Translations under genes and position numbers: made by a program
Shown: positions 26,193-38,100 of the stretch, piece after piece
How positions within the stretch are numbered: position 1 is the first letter of the stretch
Layout of the letters: each line of letters begins with the position of its first letter
The notes under the pieces: model-generated
Told to the model about the DNA's origin: nothing
Database searches by the model: none
What the model saw: the letters and a program-made list of their open reading frames with translations, nothing else
NCBI GenBank assembly: GCA_014549065.1
Contig: JACDOX010000027.1
Location: forward strand, 3,888,485 to 3,952,484
Length of the DNA: 64,000 nucleotides
Source of the DNA: Cardinalis cardinalis
Lineage: Eukaryota > Chordata > Aves > Passeriformes > Cardinalidae
Direction: 5' to 3'

Positions 26193-28334
26193 GCCAGGTT
26201 TTTAAAGATAAGAGCCTTAGAGCAAAAGAAGGAATGAGTCACAGCAATGGCTTCTCATTAAACTAATGACAAGACATATAAACAGAGGGACCTCACCTGG
26301 CCAATGTTCCTGCTATCCACAAAACTAAGCCATAAGAAACTAAACCAGAAAAAAGACATGTAGTGTGCCTCAGACTGGGTGCTCAATTAACCTTAAACTG
26401 GAAATGATAACATTTGATTTAAAAACAAGTTAAGCATTTGCAGCAGGTGCCCTGTAGGTGGATAGGGTAAAAAAGCAGTGAAATCAAATCTCAAGCTCTG
26501 CAGTTTGCACCTTTGCATGTATATGCACTGGGTAGTAGCACCTCATTTGAACTACATTTCCAAAGGCAAGGAGTTTGTCACTGTTCTCATTCCTCTGTTT
26601 TTAATACCAAGGCAATTACACAGGCACCTCCCTGGTTATGGTAGGTGCTGAACACTTCTGAAAAATACCCTCTCAGTAAAAGCCATTATTTGCCAGCCTG
26701 ACTCCATAAAAATCAACCTGCCAGAAAAAAAAATGGGCCCTGTGCTAAATCCTGCCTCCAGAGAATACTCCGTTTGGTATAGAATATATATGAATGATCC
26801 TCATCCAAAGAGATTAAAAAGCAAATAAGATGTTAATCTGCAGAAAAGATCTTATTGCAAAACTGTTCTAGGTCTNCAGTGTCAGCCACAGATTGCAGGG
26901 AGAATAAGATCTTTGGAACTGAGAAAATACTGAAATTGTTTTTAGAGCTGCAAACACTCAGCGGTGCTCAAACCAGACTCATTTTCGGCAGTGTTTCCTT
27001 GCTAATATTGACAAGCTTTTCAAATTGAAATATTTAATTGAAAGGAAATAAAGCAGCAAGCATTGCTTTGAAACATTTTGGTAACATTTTATTTTAGGTG
27101 TGGACTTGCAGTTCCTGATATGCTTGACAAAACCATGGACATAGCAGTATAAATGGCAACTAGTATTAAAGCAAAGATTTGAAGAACAAGTTTTTCTAGC
27201 AACAACTATATGTAATTGAGTAAGATCTCTATCCTCTCAGCCTGATAATTTTAAGCGTTGAAGCCAGCTTTGACAAAAGCCTCTAGCTGCAACATATCTT
27301 TTTGTCTCATAAATGCCTTAAAACCAGCTGAAGCTCCTTCAGCTCCAGGGTTAATGTAAAGGAAATGAAGAAAAAATGTTCCATTCATTTCCTCTTCTTT
27401 GTGTAAAGGCCAAGGTTTAACAGACAAAGAAGAATAATTTAGAATTTTACCTATTTTTGTAATAGGCAATTAGGAGAGCTCATCTATACAAGAATCTTAA
27501 CAACAGAAAACTAAAAAGAACAGAATGTTAAAAGCACCAAAATCTGTCAGGAAATATAAGGCTGACACAAAAACTGCCCAACAGATTAAATTACCCAAAT
27601 ATGTGGCCTGTCCATTAAATTTATCCACTACAAAATGAACAGCATTTTTATATGGTAAAACATGACGGTTGAGCAATCATTTATTCCTGGCATTTGCTCA
27701 GTGTGCAGAAGAAGTACAAGTAGAAAAATAATTTTTTTACTGAGTAATCTTTGCTAATGAACAAGGCATTAACCTGGCAATGAAAAAATTAATTGCAAAT
27801 AGTTGAAATTGGGTGGGGGGCTGGGTAGGGGGCTGCCAATAGACTGTAATGGAGATATTTTTGAGCCTGCAGGTACAAGTAATTTTCTCTACTGNTTTTT
27901 TTGCGAGACATGTTTCAAAAGTAGCAGCTAAAAATAAAAGGACATCATTACTATCAAACACCATCAAGCTGACAGACACTTCTGTATTAAGATGCAAATA
28001 AAATCTTCATGTCACAGATGATGACTCCTGTTAGTTTCAGTTCTTTGCCAAACTTGAATGTTTTAGGCCAACAGTTTTCACAAGAAGAAAGTGCCCTAGT
28101 TTGAACACGTTTGTTTAAACTCTCATAATGCCATTTGCTCTTTTCAAAGGGAACGATTAAGGAGAAGTAATCTCTTGTTTTTCTCATCACAAGTTTTACA
28201 ATGCTTTTAACTAAGAAATCCTGGCAGTGCCACACAACATGTCCAAGATGACATTCATCTCTACTGACCTAGTACCAAAGCTATTCTTTGTGCAATCCCC
28301 ATGCAAGTTCATTTGCCATCTTGGCTTCAGCTCC
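26193..28334. other. AT-rich non-coding DNA, regulatory-looking part
   Basis: I found no gene. The sequence from about 27480 to 28260 is AT-rich with few repeats and several motifs: 'TTAATTGCAAAT' near 27788, a dense guanine cluster at 27811-27832, a perfect octamer ATGCAAAT at 27992-27999 and a forkhead-like 'TTGTTTAAAC' near 28110. The conserved-enhancer reading is an inference from motif density alone. Confidence 0.35.
27811..27832 (+). other. Short-loop G-quadruplex motif
   Basis: Four guanine runs at 27811-27813, 27815-27820, 27823-27825 and 27828-27832 are separated by T, CT and TA. Loops of 1, 2 and 2 bases satisfy the canonical quadruplex pattern with room to spare. The motif sits in an otherwise AT-rich neighbourhood. 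Confidence 0.7.
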
Positions 28335-28460
28335 AGACAAGGCTGATGTGTTCAACACCTTCTTTGTCTCTGTCTTCACAATATACATCTCCCAGACCTC
28401 AGTGCTTAGTGGAAGGCTAAAAGTGGCAGAGGGAACAGCAATGCAGATGAGTCAGAGGCT
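28335..28460 (+). mobile_element. Eroded CR1 LINE ORF2 fragment
   Basis: The plus-strand frame here reads DKADVFNTFFVSVFT. This matches the well-known CR1 ORF2 segment just upstream of the reverse transcriptase (pattern xKAxVxNxFFASVFT). The nucleotide string 'TTCTTTGTCTCTGTCTTCAC' also fits CR1. Similarity fades on both sides, and the later 'GAGACAACATAAG' may still be part of the element. It is an internal piece of an older copy with no function expected. Confidence 0.5.
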
Positions 28461-31400
28461 ATTTGAGACAACATAAGCAATGAAAGACTTTTCTCTATTG
28501 TACTTGAACGACTGTGCAAGCTGGAGGAAGCCTTTGACATCTGAGAAACCTCATCTTCTCATCAGAGAGTGAAAGTCTGCATCAAAATACAAACATGCAA
28601 TGTTGTACAAACAGTCAAAAGTCTGGTATTTTCTAAGTGTGTTGGACTTGTGAAATCTTGCAGCAAGCATTGTGCCTTACCTAACTCTCAGAAAGGCATC
28701 CAAGTGAGTAGGGAAGCTGCATGGAAAACATGATTGCTATCATAGTTTGATATGCTATCAGCTGAAACTGAAACAGCATTACAGTTCAAATAGTGATGTT
28801 AAAAAGGTAAACATCTTCTAAAGGAATTTTAGTTTTGGGTGCTTTAATATGAAAGAAATTTTTTGAAAGAAATTATGCTATTATTGCTAAAAGCTCTCAA
28901 CTTTGCTCTCTTAAATACTAGGAGAAAAAGGAATGTTCATCTCCTTTCCCCAGGCTCAAATTCTTCACAGCAGTACAGAACCTCTTCCCCAAAGGAAAGG
29001 AAGTTGACCATCTGGTAGCATTCCAAAGGACATGAGACAGGCCAATGCTGAAGATTAAAAAACCACCACAGCCCATTAGGCAGTGGGAAATAACAGAAAG
29101 ATGGATCTGGAGAAAATAAGTGCGAAAAACTCCCTGAAGGCCTACATGTGATTAATCCAAATTTCACAACCTTCTGAATTTTAAGTCCAAGAATANATTT
29201 GAACATTTCTAAATGTGAACTTTCTCAACCAAAAGATCTGATCTATGCAAGGAGTTTATTCACAAGAGACGAAAATAATTGATGCTATGCAATGAGTAAT
29301 GAAGTTACTCACAGTTCTTATTATCCAGTGTCCCAAGCAGGAGAAAGTATGAAAGTAATTGATGAAAACCAAGCCCTTTTGGATGCAAATATCAAGGCAA
29401 TTGTTGAAAAAGAAATTCATGGGCAATAACTGCAAATACAGCAGGTAGCTGAAGAAGAATCACTTACAATTCTGAATTTTAGTAGCAGTGAAAAAGTCAG
29501 AGACTGAGAAAACCTTTCTTCTACCAGTAAACTGACTTAAAAATAAATGACTGATAGAGGTTGAATTGAATAATAATTGCAGTTAAGTAGTGTAATATGA
29601 CTAAAGATAATATGTTCTTCAACAGAAGAATTACCTACTTATGCAGTATTGTGAAAAGTCGATTTAGACAGAAAAGTAGTTTCTCAACATCAGTAATATT
29701 TATCTAAATAAAAAAGTCCCTAAGCTCAAAATGCCACTAATAATTATATGCTTCTGTAAAGGAATTTCACATAGATTACCATTTAAAATACATCAAGCTT
29801 TTAAATTCTGGACATGTTACCTAGTGTGAATTTGGAGATGAACTGGAAAAACCCCACCATGTTAAACACATTCTTGACTATTCATTATACTTTCTTAGTG
29901 CTCTTAATAAATGTGATGGCCTAGTTTGAGACAATTTGTACACAGGCCATATATTTAATTTCCCTTTATTTATGAATGATTTTTCTTTCCTCTGAAGGAA
30001 TGAATGAAATGCTAGGCTTGGAACTCTCCAGAAGTAGCTTGACAAAAAACCCCCAAAACAGCCAAAACTGTGCAACAAAACATACCAGTTTTGTGTAGGA
30101 ATCTCTGTACTGAATCATTTCATTGTCTCCTTGGCCAAAATACATCTAATGGATTGGCAGGCCTGAGATGGCTCTTTGTTGAAACTTAGTTCCCCATCAC
30201 ATATGGGTTATAGGAAGAAAAAGTACAATCAAGGTAATTATTCAAACTTCTGTGATGTCGTGTATAAGGAAAATAGCCCAGTATCAAACTGGATTTCACA
30301 TTAAACTGGCCTGGTGTAAATCCCACCAGCATAATCACAGAGAGGCCTGATGATCACCAAGTGAGGCAGTTCATCACCCAACACTCNCTCATCACCATAT
30401 CTGAATTCTACAGTAATCTATTTTCTTGTTATATAGGGCCAGAAACTATTTTGTCATTTTTTTGGTTTCAGAATATTTCAGATTCCTCTACCAAACTGGG
30501 ACAAAACCCAAGAACCTCAAAGAGAGCAAAAATTAAAAAAACAACCTCCTCCCCCTACAAATATAGATTTAGAGTAGTTGAAATGCTTACTTTTACATGC
30601 TGATCTTTTTAATTTAAAAAAATCTTACTTTTCACTGTAATTACGTTTCAGAATTACATTTCAGAAAGAAAAAGCAGAGCACTTCTTTTTGAAGATACTG
30701 GAACAAGATATCAAACAAATGTCAAACTTTTTGACTTGGAATAAAATACTGAAAGCAATCCTTTGTGATAAAAAAATTATGGTTTTGGCAAATTGGCATT
30801 TTCAAACTAAAAAAAAAGCTGTGTCTTGCAAATCACTTTCAGCTCTACACACCTCCCGGATGTATCACAATGAGCTGATTCTTATGTGATTGTGCATATG
30901 AATTAGGAGCAAATTCAGCCATGGTCTGACATACAGATGGCTTCCTATGATCTTTGGACTTCTAAATGTAAAAAAACAAACAAAATTAAAACCATCAAAA
31001 AGATATCTCATACTGTAATATTCCTTTCAGGGAACTTTGAAAATGTTTTTCTTCTTGATTCTGTCTGGAATGCTACAAGATGACGACCAGAATATGTCCT
31101 TTGTTAAATAGATTTATTTCCTGCACTATCCCCATTACTTTTTTGATATATATTCAATTACACATCTATTACTAGATGTGTTTCAATTACAGAGGATGAC
31201 ACCACAACTTGAAAAACTAGGAACTGAGAGCTCAATCAGCCAACTAAGTACCTGCAAATATAATTTGTAAGTATAATGAGTTAATTTTTTCTCCATATTT
31301 ACAGCCTCATGCCCCCAGTAATTGCAGTGCTCAACTGTAAGTGGGAGCTGCATGTGGCCCCGTATCCCAGCAGCAGCCAGCAGGTCACAGCAGATTGCAC

Positions 31401-32894
31401 AAGTGCCTGGCTAGGTTATCTCAGAGTGAGCTGGCCTCTGCTTCCCCGTGCTCCATGGTAAAACATTGAACATCTGAGCCAAACAGCAGCTGGGATTTTC
31501 TTGAACAGGAAACCTGGGGGAAAAAATCAGCTAATTTTCTACGCTTCTCACTTTGGAACTCCAGGAAAGAGGTCAAAAAATCCCAAACAAAATTTTAAGG
31601 CACTCCAAATGTGTCGTTGATGAGGTGGTTTCACAGTGACTACTGAGCTCTGGCGCATCCCAGGGCAGAGCCTCAATCTTGGCAGGGATGGGATGGAGCT
31701 GGCATAAGGCAGGCTGTGCCCAGGACACCCTGTCCTCCCTTGAGCCCCAGAGCACTTGGCTCTTTGCCATTCTTTTTCTATACATGCACTTTACTGAATT
31801 CAACTGCACAGGAAAATCAGATGTCATTGGCCATTGCACTCTTATTTTCCTCTTTCTGCTGATGGAAATTTCTTATCAGTCTGACACACAAAATGGCAGG
31901 CAGGGCAGCATGCTATCAGAGCTGGCAGGCTGGAGGAGCTGAGGATGTCTTGTCATATGTCATTTNGGACAAGGGAGAAATGGCACAAAGCAGCACGGTT
32001 AAAAGGCAATTTTCACACAAAGGACTCAGGAAAGGAAACCTGGCTGACAACAAATGGATTGGAGGTCAGAGGGAACACCAGTCAGTCACCACAGACACAT
32101 ATTATTTTCCATGGAAATACAGCTGAAGAGGAGGAGGGGATGGAGCACCAATTTGCTGACAGTGGAGCAGATGGCTCAGTGCCCTCACTGCTGAGGGCAG
32201 TGCCACCCAGTCAGCAATAGGACAATTTGCAAGGTAATTTTAGAATATGTCTCCACATTTACTAGTCCCAGTCATGTGATAAAAGAATAAACCTTCTTTA
32301 TAAGTGATGCTTTGTTGTCATTTATCTATTTGCTTATACAAATATGTTTATAGGTCCATAAACATTGTGCTGTGGCTGGTGATAAAGCTGTAAAATACGT
32401 GCCAAAACAAGAGGTGAATGATATTTTTAAAACCACCAAATCTTTTCTGTTGAGTTTTAATTTGGAACAGATTTCTTGTTATTATCATTGCTATTATTAC
32501 TTTATGCTGTACTTTGTTATTGTATCTACCCGACTGTGATGTGTAGAGCTTATCACAGAATAAAATTATGTCCCTTTCCCCACAGAAGGTCACTATTTAA
32601 ATTTAAGACAAAGATTATCAACAATATCAGAGAGATGAAGAAGCTTTTTCACGGAAACATTCTAATTGGCAAGATGGAAAGGAATTTCAGATTGCCAAAA
32701 GAAGAGAAGCTTTTCCACAGCTTTTTATAGATATCAGGTAGAGGAAAATTAGAAGTGTTCTGAATGACAGCAAGATAAAGTAGATGTTTATGGCATTATG
32801 TCCACAGCATGGAAGAGAATGGAAGAAAGCTATCTCAAATGTGTTCAGAATTTAGCAAGCAGGATACTGGAAGCAGTAGAGCAATCAAAAAAAC
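28461..32894. other. Unique non-coding DNA, no gene seen
   Basis: I found no gene. A further octamer ATGCAAAT lies at 29383-29390. The stretch at about 31310-31930 is locally richer in G and C but contains no convincing exon: its frames overlap on both strands without domain resemblance. Confidence 0.5.
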
Positions 32895-33425
32895 CAGCAG
32901 TCCTTGAATAACTGAATGACAGGTGACAGGCAGAGTAGGGCCTGGCCATGACAGGCTTTGAAAATAGACACATCACTTGAAAGAAGTGAAATAAGAGAAA
33001 CAAGATGAAAAATAATAGATAAGGAGGGNTACTCTGAACAGGTAAGGGGAAAAATGCGTTTATCAATGCTGGAGAAAAAAATGTGTTGCAACAAGTGAGA
33101 CAAGCTGATAACGAGAACTATAAAAGAGATTTAGCCATGTGAATGGAGATTGCAAGCATTAAATTGATGCAATTGCTTCTCAGGGTGAAGTTCAGAATGT
33201 CAGGGGATGCAGATGAAGTTGATGATCAGGCTAGAGACCCTGAAATGGGTACTACGTGAAGGAATTAATAATAGAAGAAGAGAGTGATAAATCACCCTGG
33301 CAAGTTTAGATGAAAGCTGCACGTCCATGAGGAGGTGTCAGAGAAACAGGCTGAGATCTTAGTGTGCATCACTAGCAGAAGGCTGGTTAGAGACATGGGC
33401 TGTCTTGTTGGAGATTGAAGGATGA
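32895..33425 (-). mobile_element. Ancient L2-like LINE reverse-transcriptase remnant
   Basis: On the minus strand, degraded pieces of the C-terminal part of an L2-type reverse transcriptase occur in the expected order. HTKISACFSDTSSW (about 33369-33328) matches the L2 'TKISACLSDISSWM' block. Next comes SIHMAKSLL (about 33146-33120), matching 'SIHTAKTLV'. A 'CCNTFFS' stretch (about 33086-33066) matches the 'DYCNILLSGL' block. Last is FKACHGQAL (about 32963-32937), matching 'FKALHGQAP'. Frame changes and stops separate the blocks, so the element is dead. The 125-codon minus-strand frame at 33504-33881 may be more of the same element but shows no block I recognise. The plus strand is purine-rich as a result. 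Confidence 0.65.
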
Positions 33426-36400
33426 TCTAAGGGAAGAGAAGCAGAGCAACCAGAAGAAGACAGTGTTTTTGGAGGAATAAGTCATGTAAAAGATGACAAC
33501 AAGTCAGGAAAAATACTCCTGTAGCAAAAATGCCAAGCTCCTCTGTGAGGAGTCACTGAGTAAGAGCTTAAGGACATGGTGTAAAAGACACGTCCACAAG
33601 AAGATACAAGCAAAATTTAGGAGTAAGGCTCTTTCCAAGGGGCAGGGCAAGAGATAATAGTTGGAGGAGGCAAGTAAATTAGAAAGAAAAGTGTTGAGAT
33701 GGATGTAATGAGAAGTTTTCCTTATGTTGAGAAAAGATGTCCAGGGAAGTGTGAGAAGAAAGGATAAGTGTAAATAAAAGGATAAGAAAAGTTCTGGGAT
33801 CACTAGTAAGGACTTGGCAGGAGAAATGAATTTTAGCATTGTCTTAAGTACTCTATTCTGCCTTAGTGACTTATTACTCATGGGTTTGTGAGCTGCTTAA
33901 CTTGATCAGTTTCCCCCCTCCAGAGCAGAAAGAATCATAAAAGTTTTTTAAAAGTGAATCAAGGGTTTTGCTAACTCTCATTCTGATTCAAAGACAAAGG
34001 GCAGTCAAAGGAACAAGACTGTAGAGGATCACAGAAGCAGTATATTTGATTGCTTGTCACAATTTAAAGGTCAGTCATGATGCTGGATTGTCAGAAGATT
34101 AGATCCTATACAGGAGAAATTGAAAGGATAAAATTACTTTTTTAACTCCAAACAATGACAGTGACAGTGTCTTCCGTGAGCTGATTGCCATNATTTTGAT
34201 GTTGGCTTAATAAAAATGTCTTTCTTGAAGAAAGAAATTTGGAGAGCTTGGATCAATGACTATGGCTCCAAAATCATATTAAGGCATAGATGTTTTGCTC
34301 TTGAAGACCAAGTGATGCAATGATAAACTCAGTGGGTTGCATACTTCTGATTTCCAAAAAAAAAAAAAAAGTCTTCTATGATTTAAGACAAGTCTGCATT
34401 TACTGGATGATCTGGTAGATAGAGAGATCCAAACAATACTAATTAATCTCTTTCAAGCTGGGGTGAGTTTCCACTCCAGGATGACCTCTGTATCACCATC
34501 TCTTGGTCCTTGACCATATGGAAGGCTGATGAAGTAGTACATCACATCTTTTTCACTGCTTTGAAGCCAGGACAGAAAGATTCAAAGGGGAATTGGAAGA
34601 GGAAATACTAGATAAGGTCGAACTTTTAGATGTCTGAATTACAGCAGTTGTATCATACATTTTTGGGTGTGAATCCCTTACCTAAATGTGAATATGTTTT
34701 GCTACTTGAGATGCTTTTAGTACAAGTCTGTCACTTTACTGTTGGTAATGACGGCATGGGCTTCCCTTAGGTATAGTGCAACATTTGCCAGTCCTGATGG
34801 AGGTCTCTGATGTTCTGTGAAGCCTCAAAAGTCTCCAGGGCATATGTGTGGACAACTGACCAGAGTCCCTTCTCTCTGCAAAACGAGGGGAATAGGGAAC
34901 TTTCATTCTGGGATAAAAAAACCCCAAACCACATTTTGAAGTCAAATTTTTTCTTTCTCTATTCATTTTCTCTGTCATTTTCCAGAAAGAAATTGGAGAT
35001 TTATTTTTTTTTAATACTTTGCTGGTTTACTCTGAAATAAAATGGTCATCAGGATTCAGAGTTCATGGCTAAACCAGAACATGTTGCTTATCATTTCAAT
35101 GCAGTTTTATTCTCATATTTTTGACACCTGGTTGGCACTTCTGAAATGTGAGTTATCCTCAGACTGGCCCATTCACTGGGTACTTCTCTAGTAGTGCCTT
35201 TTCCTGATGTTTGATCATAAGAGGAGCCTACACAGACACTCATCTTACAGATTATTATTTTGGAGCAGAAGAATTAAATCGATGGCTTGGATTCCTTTTT
35301 TCTCCAACCACAAATATCTATGGCAGAGATATTTATTTCTGGATTAATTACATTAGACTCCATTTGTGCTCACCNGGGAGAAATAAGGACAAAATTAATT
35401 TGACCTATTTTGCTCTAATCTCATTTTAGCAAGATAGATTTTGTCCTAGAGGTGCCTGTTAAGTGAGCTTATGGTAACAAGAGGAAATGTAAATGCCCCT
35501 GCTCTGGATATCCTAAAGTGTCACTCTTTAAATGTGTAAATCGATCTGCCTGTAGCCAGATTCCAGAGATTCATTAGGTGATTGGTAAGATCTGATTAAC
35601 TCCTGTCTTCCCCTTGTGCCTCCCTATGGCACCTCTGGCTCAGCAGAGGGATCATAGATGGGCAGAGGGCACAGTGTCCACAGCCAGGGACAGCTGCTGA
35701 AGGAAGGTAAACCTGCAGGTGACCATGACCCTGATCACAAAGGGTTCGGTTAGCATGGAAGGATTCTCACCATTCCCTCCCACAGTTCCTACAAACCCAG
35801 TGGGAAGTGCTGTCCCCTCATGGGAGGCAATGAATGTGCCTGGGACAGTGAGGTAATGGATGGCCTCTGGCTTGTAGGGAGGAGAAAGGAAGCAGGCATT
35901 CCTAATGTGTCCTGATGATTGTGAGAAACCCACTCCAGAAGTCCCTTACTCTGTCCCCAGATCCTTCCCCTTTCACTGGCTGTGCTGGAGATGCCTTTTC
36001 AAATCTCCTAGCTCTGTTTGTGTAACTGCCAAAGACCAGAACCTCCAACAGGGCAGCAGAAGTAATCATTCTTCATTGTTTTTTTTCCTTAATCAATTAC
36101 TATTTGCGCCTACAAGACAAAATTACCAACTCCAGCTGCCAGTGGATGCAAGCTGGAGAAAGTGATGAGCATATTAAACCTTTTAGACCTAAGCTAGAAA
36201 CAGAGAATTTAGCCAGACTTTGGAGATGTCTGCCTCACATGGACTACAGATATCAGTGATTTGGGTCTCCTTCCTATGTCTTTTCTCCTTTTGTATTTGT
36301 GGGCCTTCTCAGTAACAGAACACAAGAGAAAACCTGTATGGAAGCACTTGTCTGGAGCATAAGGAAACACTTTGGGAAAAAATTGGGTTTTAGAGACCTG

Positions 36401-36700
36401 CATTTGTCATGAATTGCTCAGGGAACAGCTCATTAATTGAAGTAAATTTAAGTAAAGTGTACACTCTCAGTGGTATATCTGTATAGATACAGAAGTGACT
36501 AGTACTTAATTACTTAATGTGTTTTAAGGGGAGCTGCAAACAATGAGAAAATGCCCCTGTGATCAAGTTCTTTCCACTTTGAGATAAGCCAAGCCACAGG
36601 GAAAAGCATTCCTATGTAATATTTTTGCACTCCATCACCTATCTCTATCAATCAGAGATTTCATATTAATTTCTTCAAATGCACACTTAGCAGAGAGCCT
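33426..36700. other. Non-coding DNA, possible L2 upstream remnant
   Basis: The part up to about 33880 stays purine-rich on the plus strand and could be upstream L2 sequence, but no motif confirms it. A 15-base A tract lies at 34356-34370. No gene was found in the remainder. Confidence 0.4.
34356..34370. repeat. A15 homopolymer
   Basis: Fifteen consecutive A with no recognisable retrotransposon body directly upstream. Confidence 0.85.
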
Positions 36701-36809
36701 GCTTTGTTTCCAGCTGGATCAGTCCCCTGCACTGGGTCACTGTTGATGCTCAGGAGCAGGGCAAGAACAAGAGCTGGGCTTCAGCTGAGAAGGGGAGACA
36801 CTTTCTTTT

Positions 36810-36940
36810 TGGCAACTGCTAATTGGCAGGGTTAATTAAACTGTTAATTAAGGGTGGGCTTCCCTCCGCAGGCCCTGCCATGCTTTTGTAAGTGCGCATC
36901 CCTGAAACTGCTGACTAGACTGCCATCTGCATAAATATCT
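36810..36940. promoter_or_regulatory. Homeodomain-site cluster, candidate enhancer
   Basis: 'GCTAATTGGC' at about 36818-36827 is followed by two perfect TTAATTAA palindromes at 36832-36839 and 36844-36851, with a 12-base period. A POU-like 'TGCATAAATAT' lies at about 36928-36938. TTAATTAA and TAATTG are established core sites for LIM-, paired- and Antp-class homeodomain proteins. No promoter elements or repeats overlap. The enhancer role is inferred. Confidence 0.35.
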
Positions 36941-37019
36941 GTTCTGGTGGGTGGGAATTGATTGGGACAGGGAGCAAAGGGAGAGCATGGCAAATGTGTG
37001 GACATTAGCCCACAGCCGN

Positions 37020-37072
37020 AGAACCTCTAAGGCTGGAAAAGACTATGAAGATCATTGAGTCCAACCATTAAA
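37020..37072 (-). mobile_element. CR1 LINE 3' end micro-fragment
   Basis: Read on the plus strand, 'CTGGAAAAGACTATGAAGAT' followed by 'CATTGAGTCCAACC' is the reverse complement of the CR1 tail ('GGTTGGACT..ATGATCTT..AGTCTTTTCCAGCC'). About 50 bases remain. The terminal octamer repeats have decayed to 'AGAACCTCTAAGG'. Confidence 0.75.
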
Positions 37073-37488
37073 CGTGGTGTTTCAAACCAGGTTTGCTTAC
37101 ACCATAATTAGAAATCTTATTAGAGATTTAAAAAATCCAAAATTCCAAATGCAGGTAGTGTGGCTATTCCCATTTATAATTTTCCATTTTTCTCATTATT
37201 TTAAAAATAATGGTTCAAGTGTTAACAAAGCAAACATAAGTTTGTTTATCCTCCCCTTCCCAAGGCTCTCATTGGCTCCTAGTCCTACTCCTCTGATCTC
37301 CTCTCTTTGTCTCTCAAATTGCTTAATGTGTTAGCAGCAAAATGTGTAGACAGCACTGTGAATGCTTCCTAGGCCAGCCTGGGGGTTTACACGCACAGGG
37401 GAGTTTTGTGGGCTGCAGACTGCCATGTTGGAGATTAAAATAAATTTACTTATAAAATATTAGAAACTGTATAGGTTACAGTTTGATT

Positions 37489-37800
37489 GTAACAGAGAAA
37501 GACAGATGTCTCCAGATAAAGGTTCAGACACTGGAGGGCCTAAAGGCTGGCCCAAGCTGGAAAATAAGAACAATTAATGGCTTGCCCATGTGGACATAGA
37601 GAAACAATCCAATGAGGTATTAGGAGACTCCAGATCATACATCTTCATTGGTCCAAGAGGCACATGCAGGACACAAAAAGAGCATGTGAAGATTGGATGC
37701 GNAGATTGTATAAAGGCCCAGACATTTCCTTCTTTGGGTTCCCTCTCCAAGGACAAACACCTTGAGGTGAATTAAACCAACTCACAAAACCTAGGGGCTG
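37489..37800 (+). mobile_element. Probable ERV1-like solo or 5' LTR
   Basis: The segment is organised like a retroviral LTR: a TG start candidate (TGTAACAG, 37489), CCAAT at 37609-37613, an inverted CCAAT (ATTGG) at 37647-37651, a TATA box (TATAAA) at 37709-37714 and ATTAAA, a poly(A) signal variant, at 37771-37776. The last lies 60 bases past the TATA box, as expected for a short R region. The 3' edge is uncertain, near 'CTCACAAAAC'. A leader-like stretch and a Met-Gly open frame follow. It is unlike the LTR at 41963. No matching second LTR was noticed in the window. The family assignment is an inference. Confidence 0.45.
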
Positions 37801-38100
37801 ACCTCTTCCTTAACAACCAGAGTACCCTGAGAGAGAAGATGACTAGGGGTGAAATTAGAGAAAAAAATGGGAAGTTATATTCTAACAGAAGCTTTAAAAG
37901 TACAGAAATTATACGATGAAATGCAGTTCCTGCACTCTGGCTGGAATGCAGCTGGCATGCTCAAAACCTCTTTCACAATGACTCCCCACACTCACAGCAA
38001 CCTTAAGCACATGTTAAGGGGGATGAAATGGCGTGGAGTNGAATGGGTGGAGACACAGCTGCCAGGCTGTGTTGAAATCCTTGCGGGAATGGGAACCTGA
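37801..38100 (+). pseudogene. Putative ERV leader and gag-start remnant
   Basis: Directly after the LTR-like block comes a leader-like stretch ('CTGAGAGAGAAGATGACTAG') and an ATG at 37867. The frame opening there begins Met-Gly, as in myristoylated Gag proteins, and continues for about 78 codons to a stop at 38098-38100. An ambiguous base interrupts it at 38040. No major-homology region, protease or polymerase motif follows, so at most a small piece of the internal region survives. Similarity to Gag was judged from position and the first residues only, so this is tentative. Confidence 0.3.
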
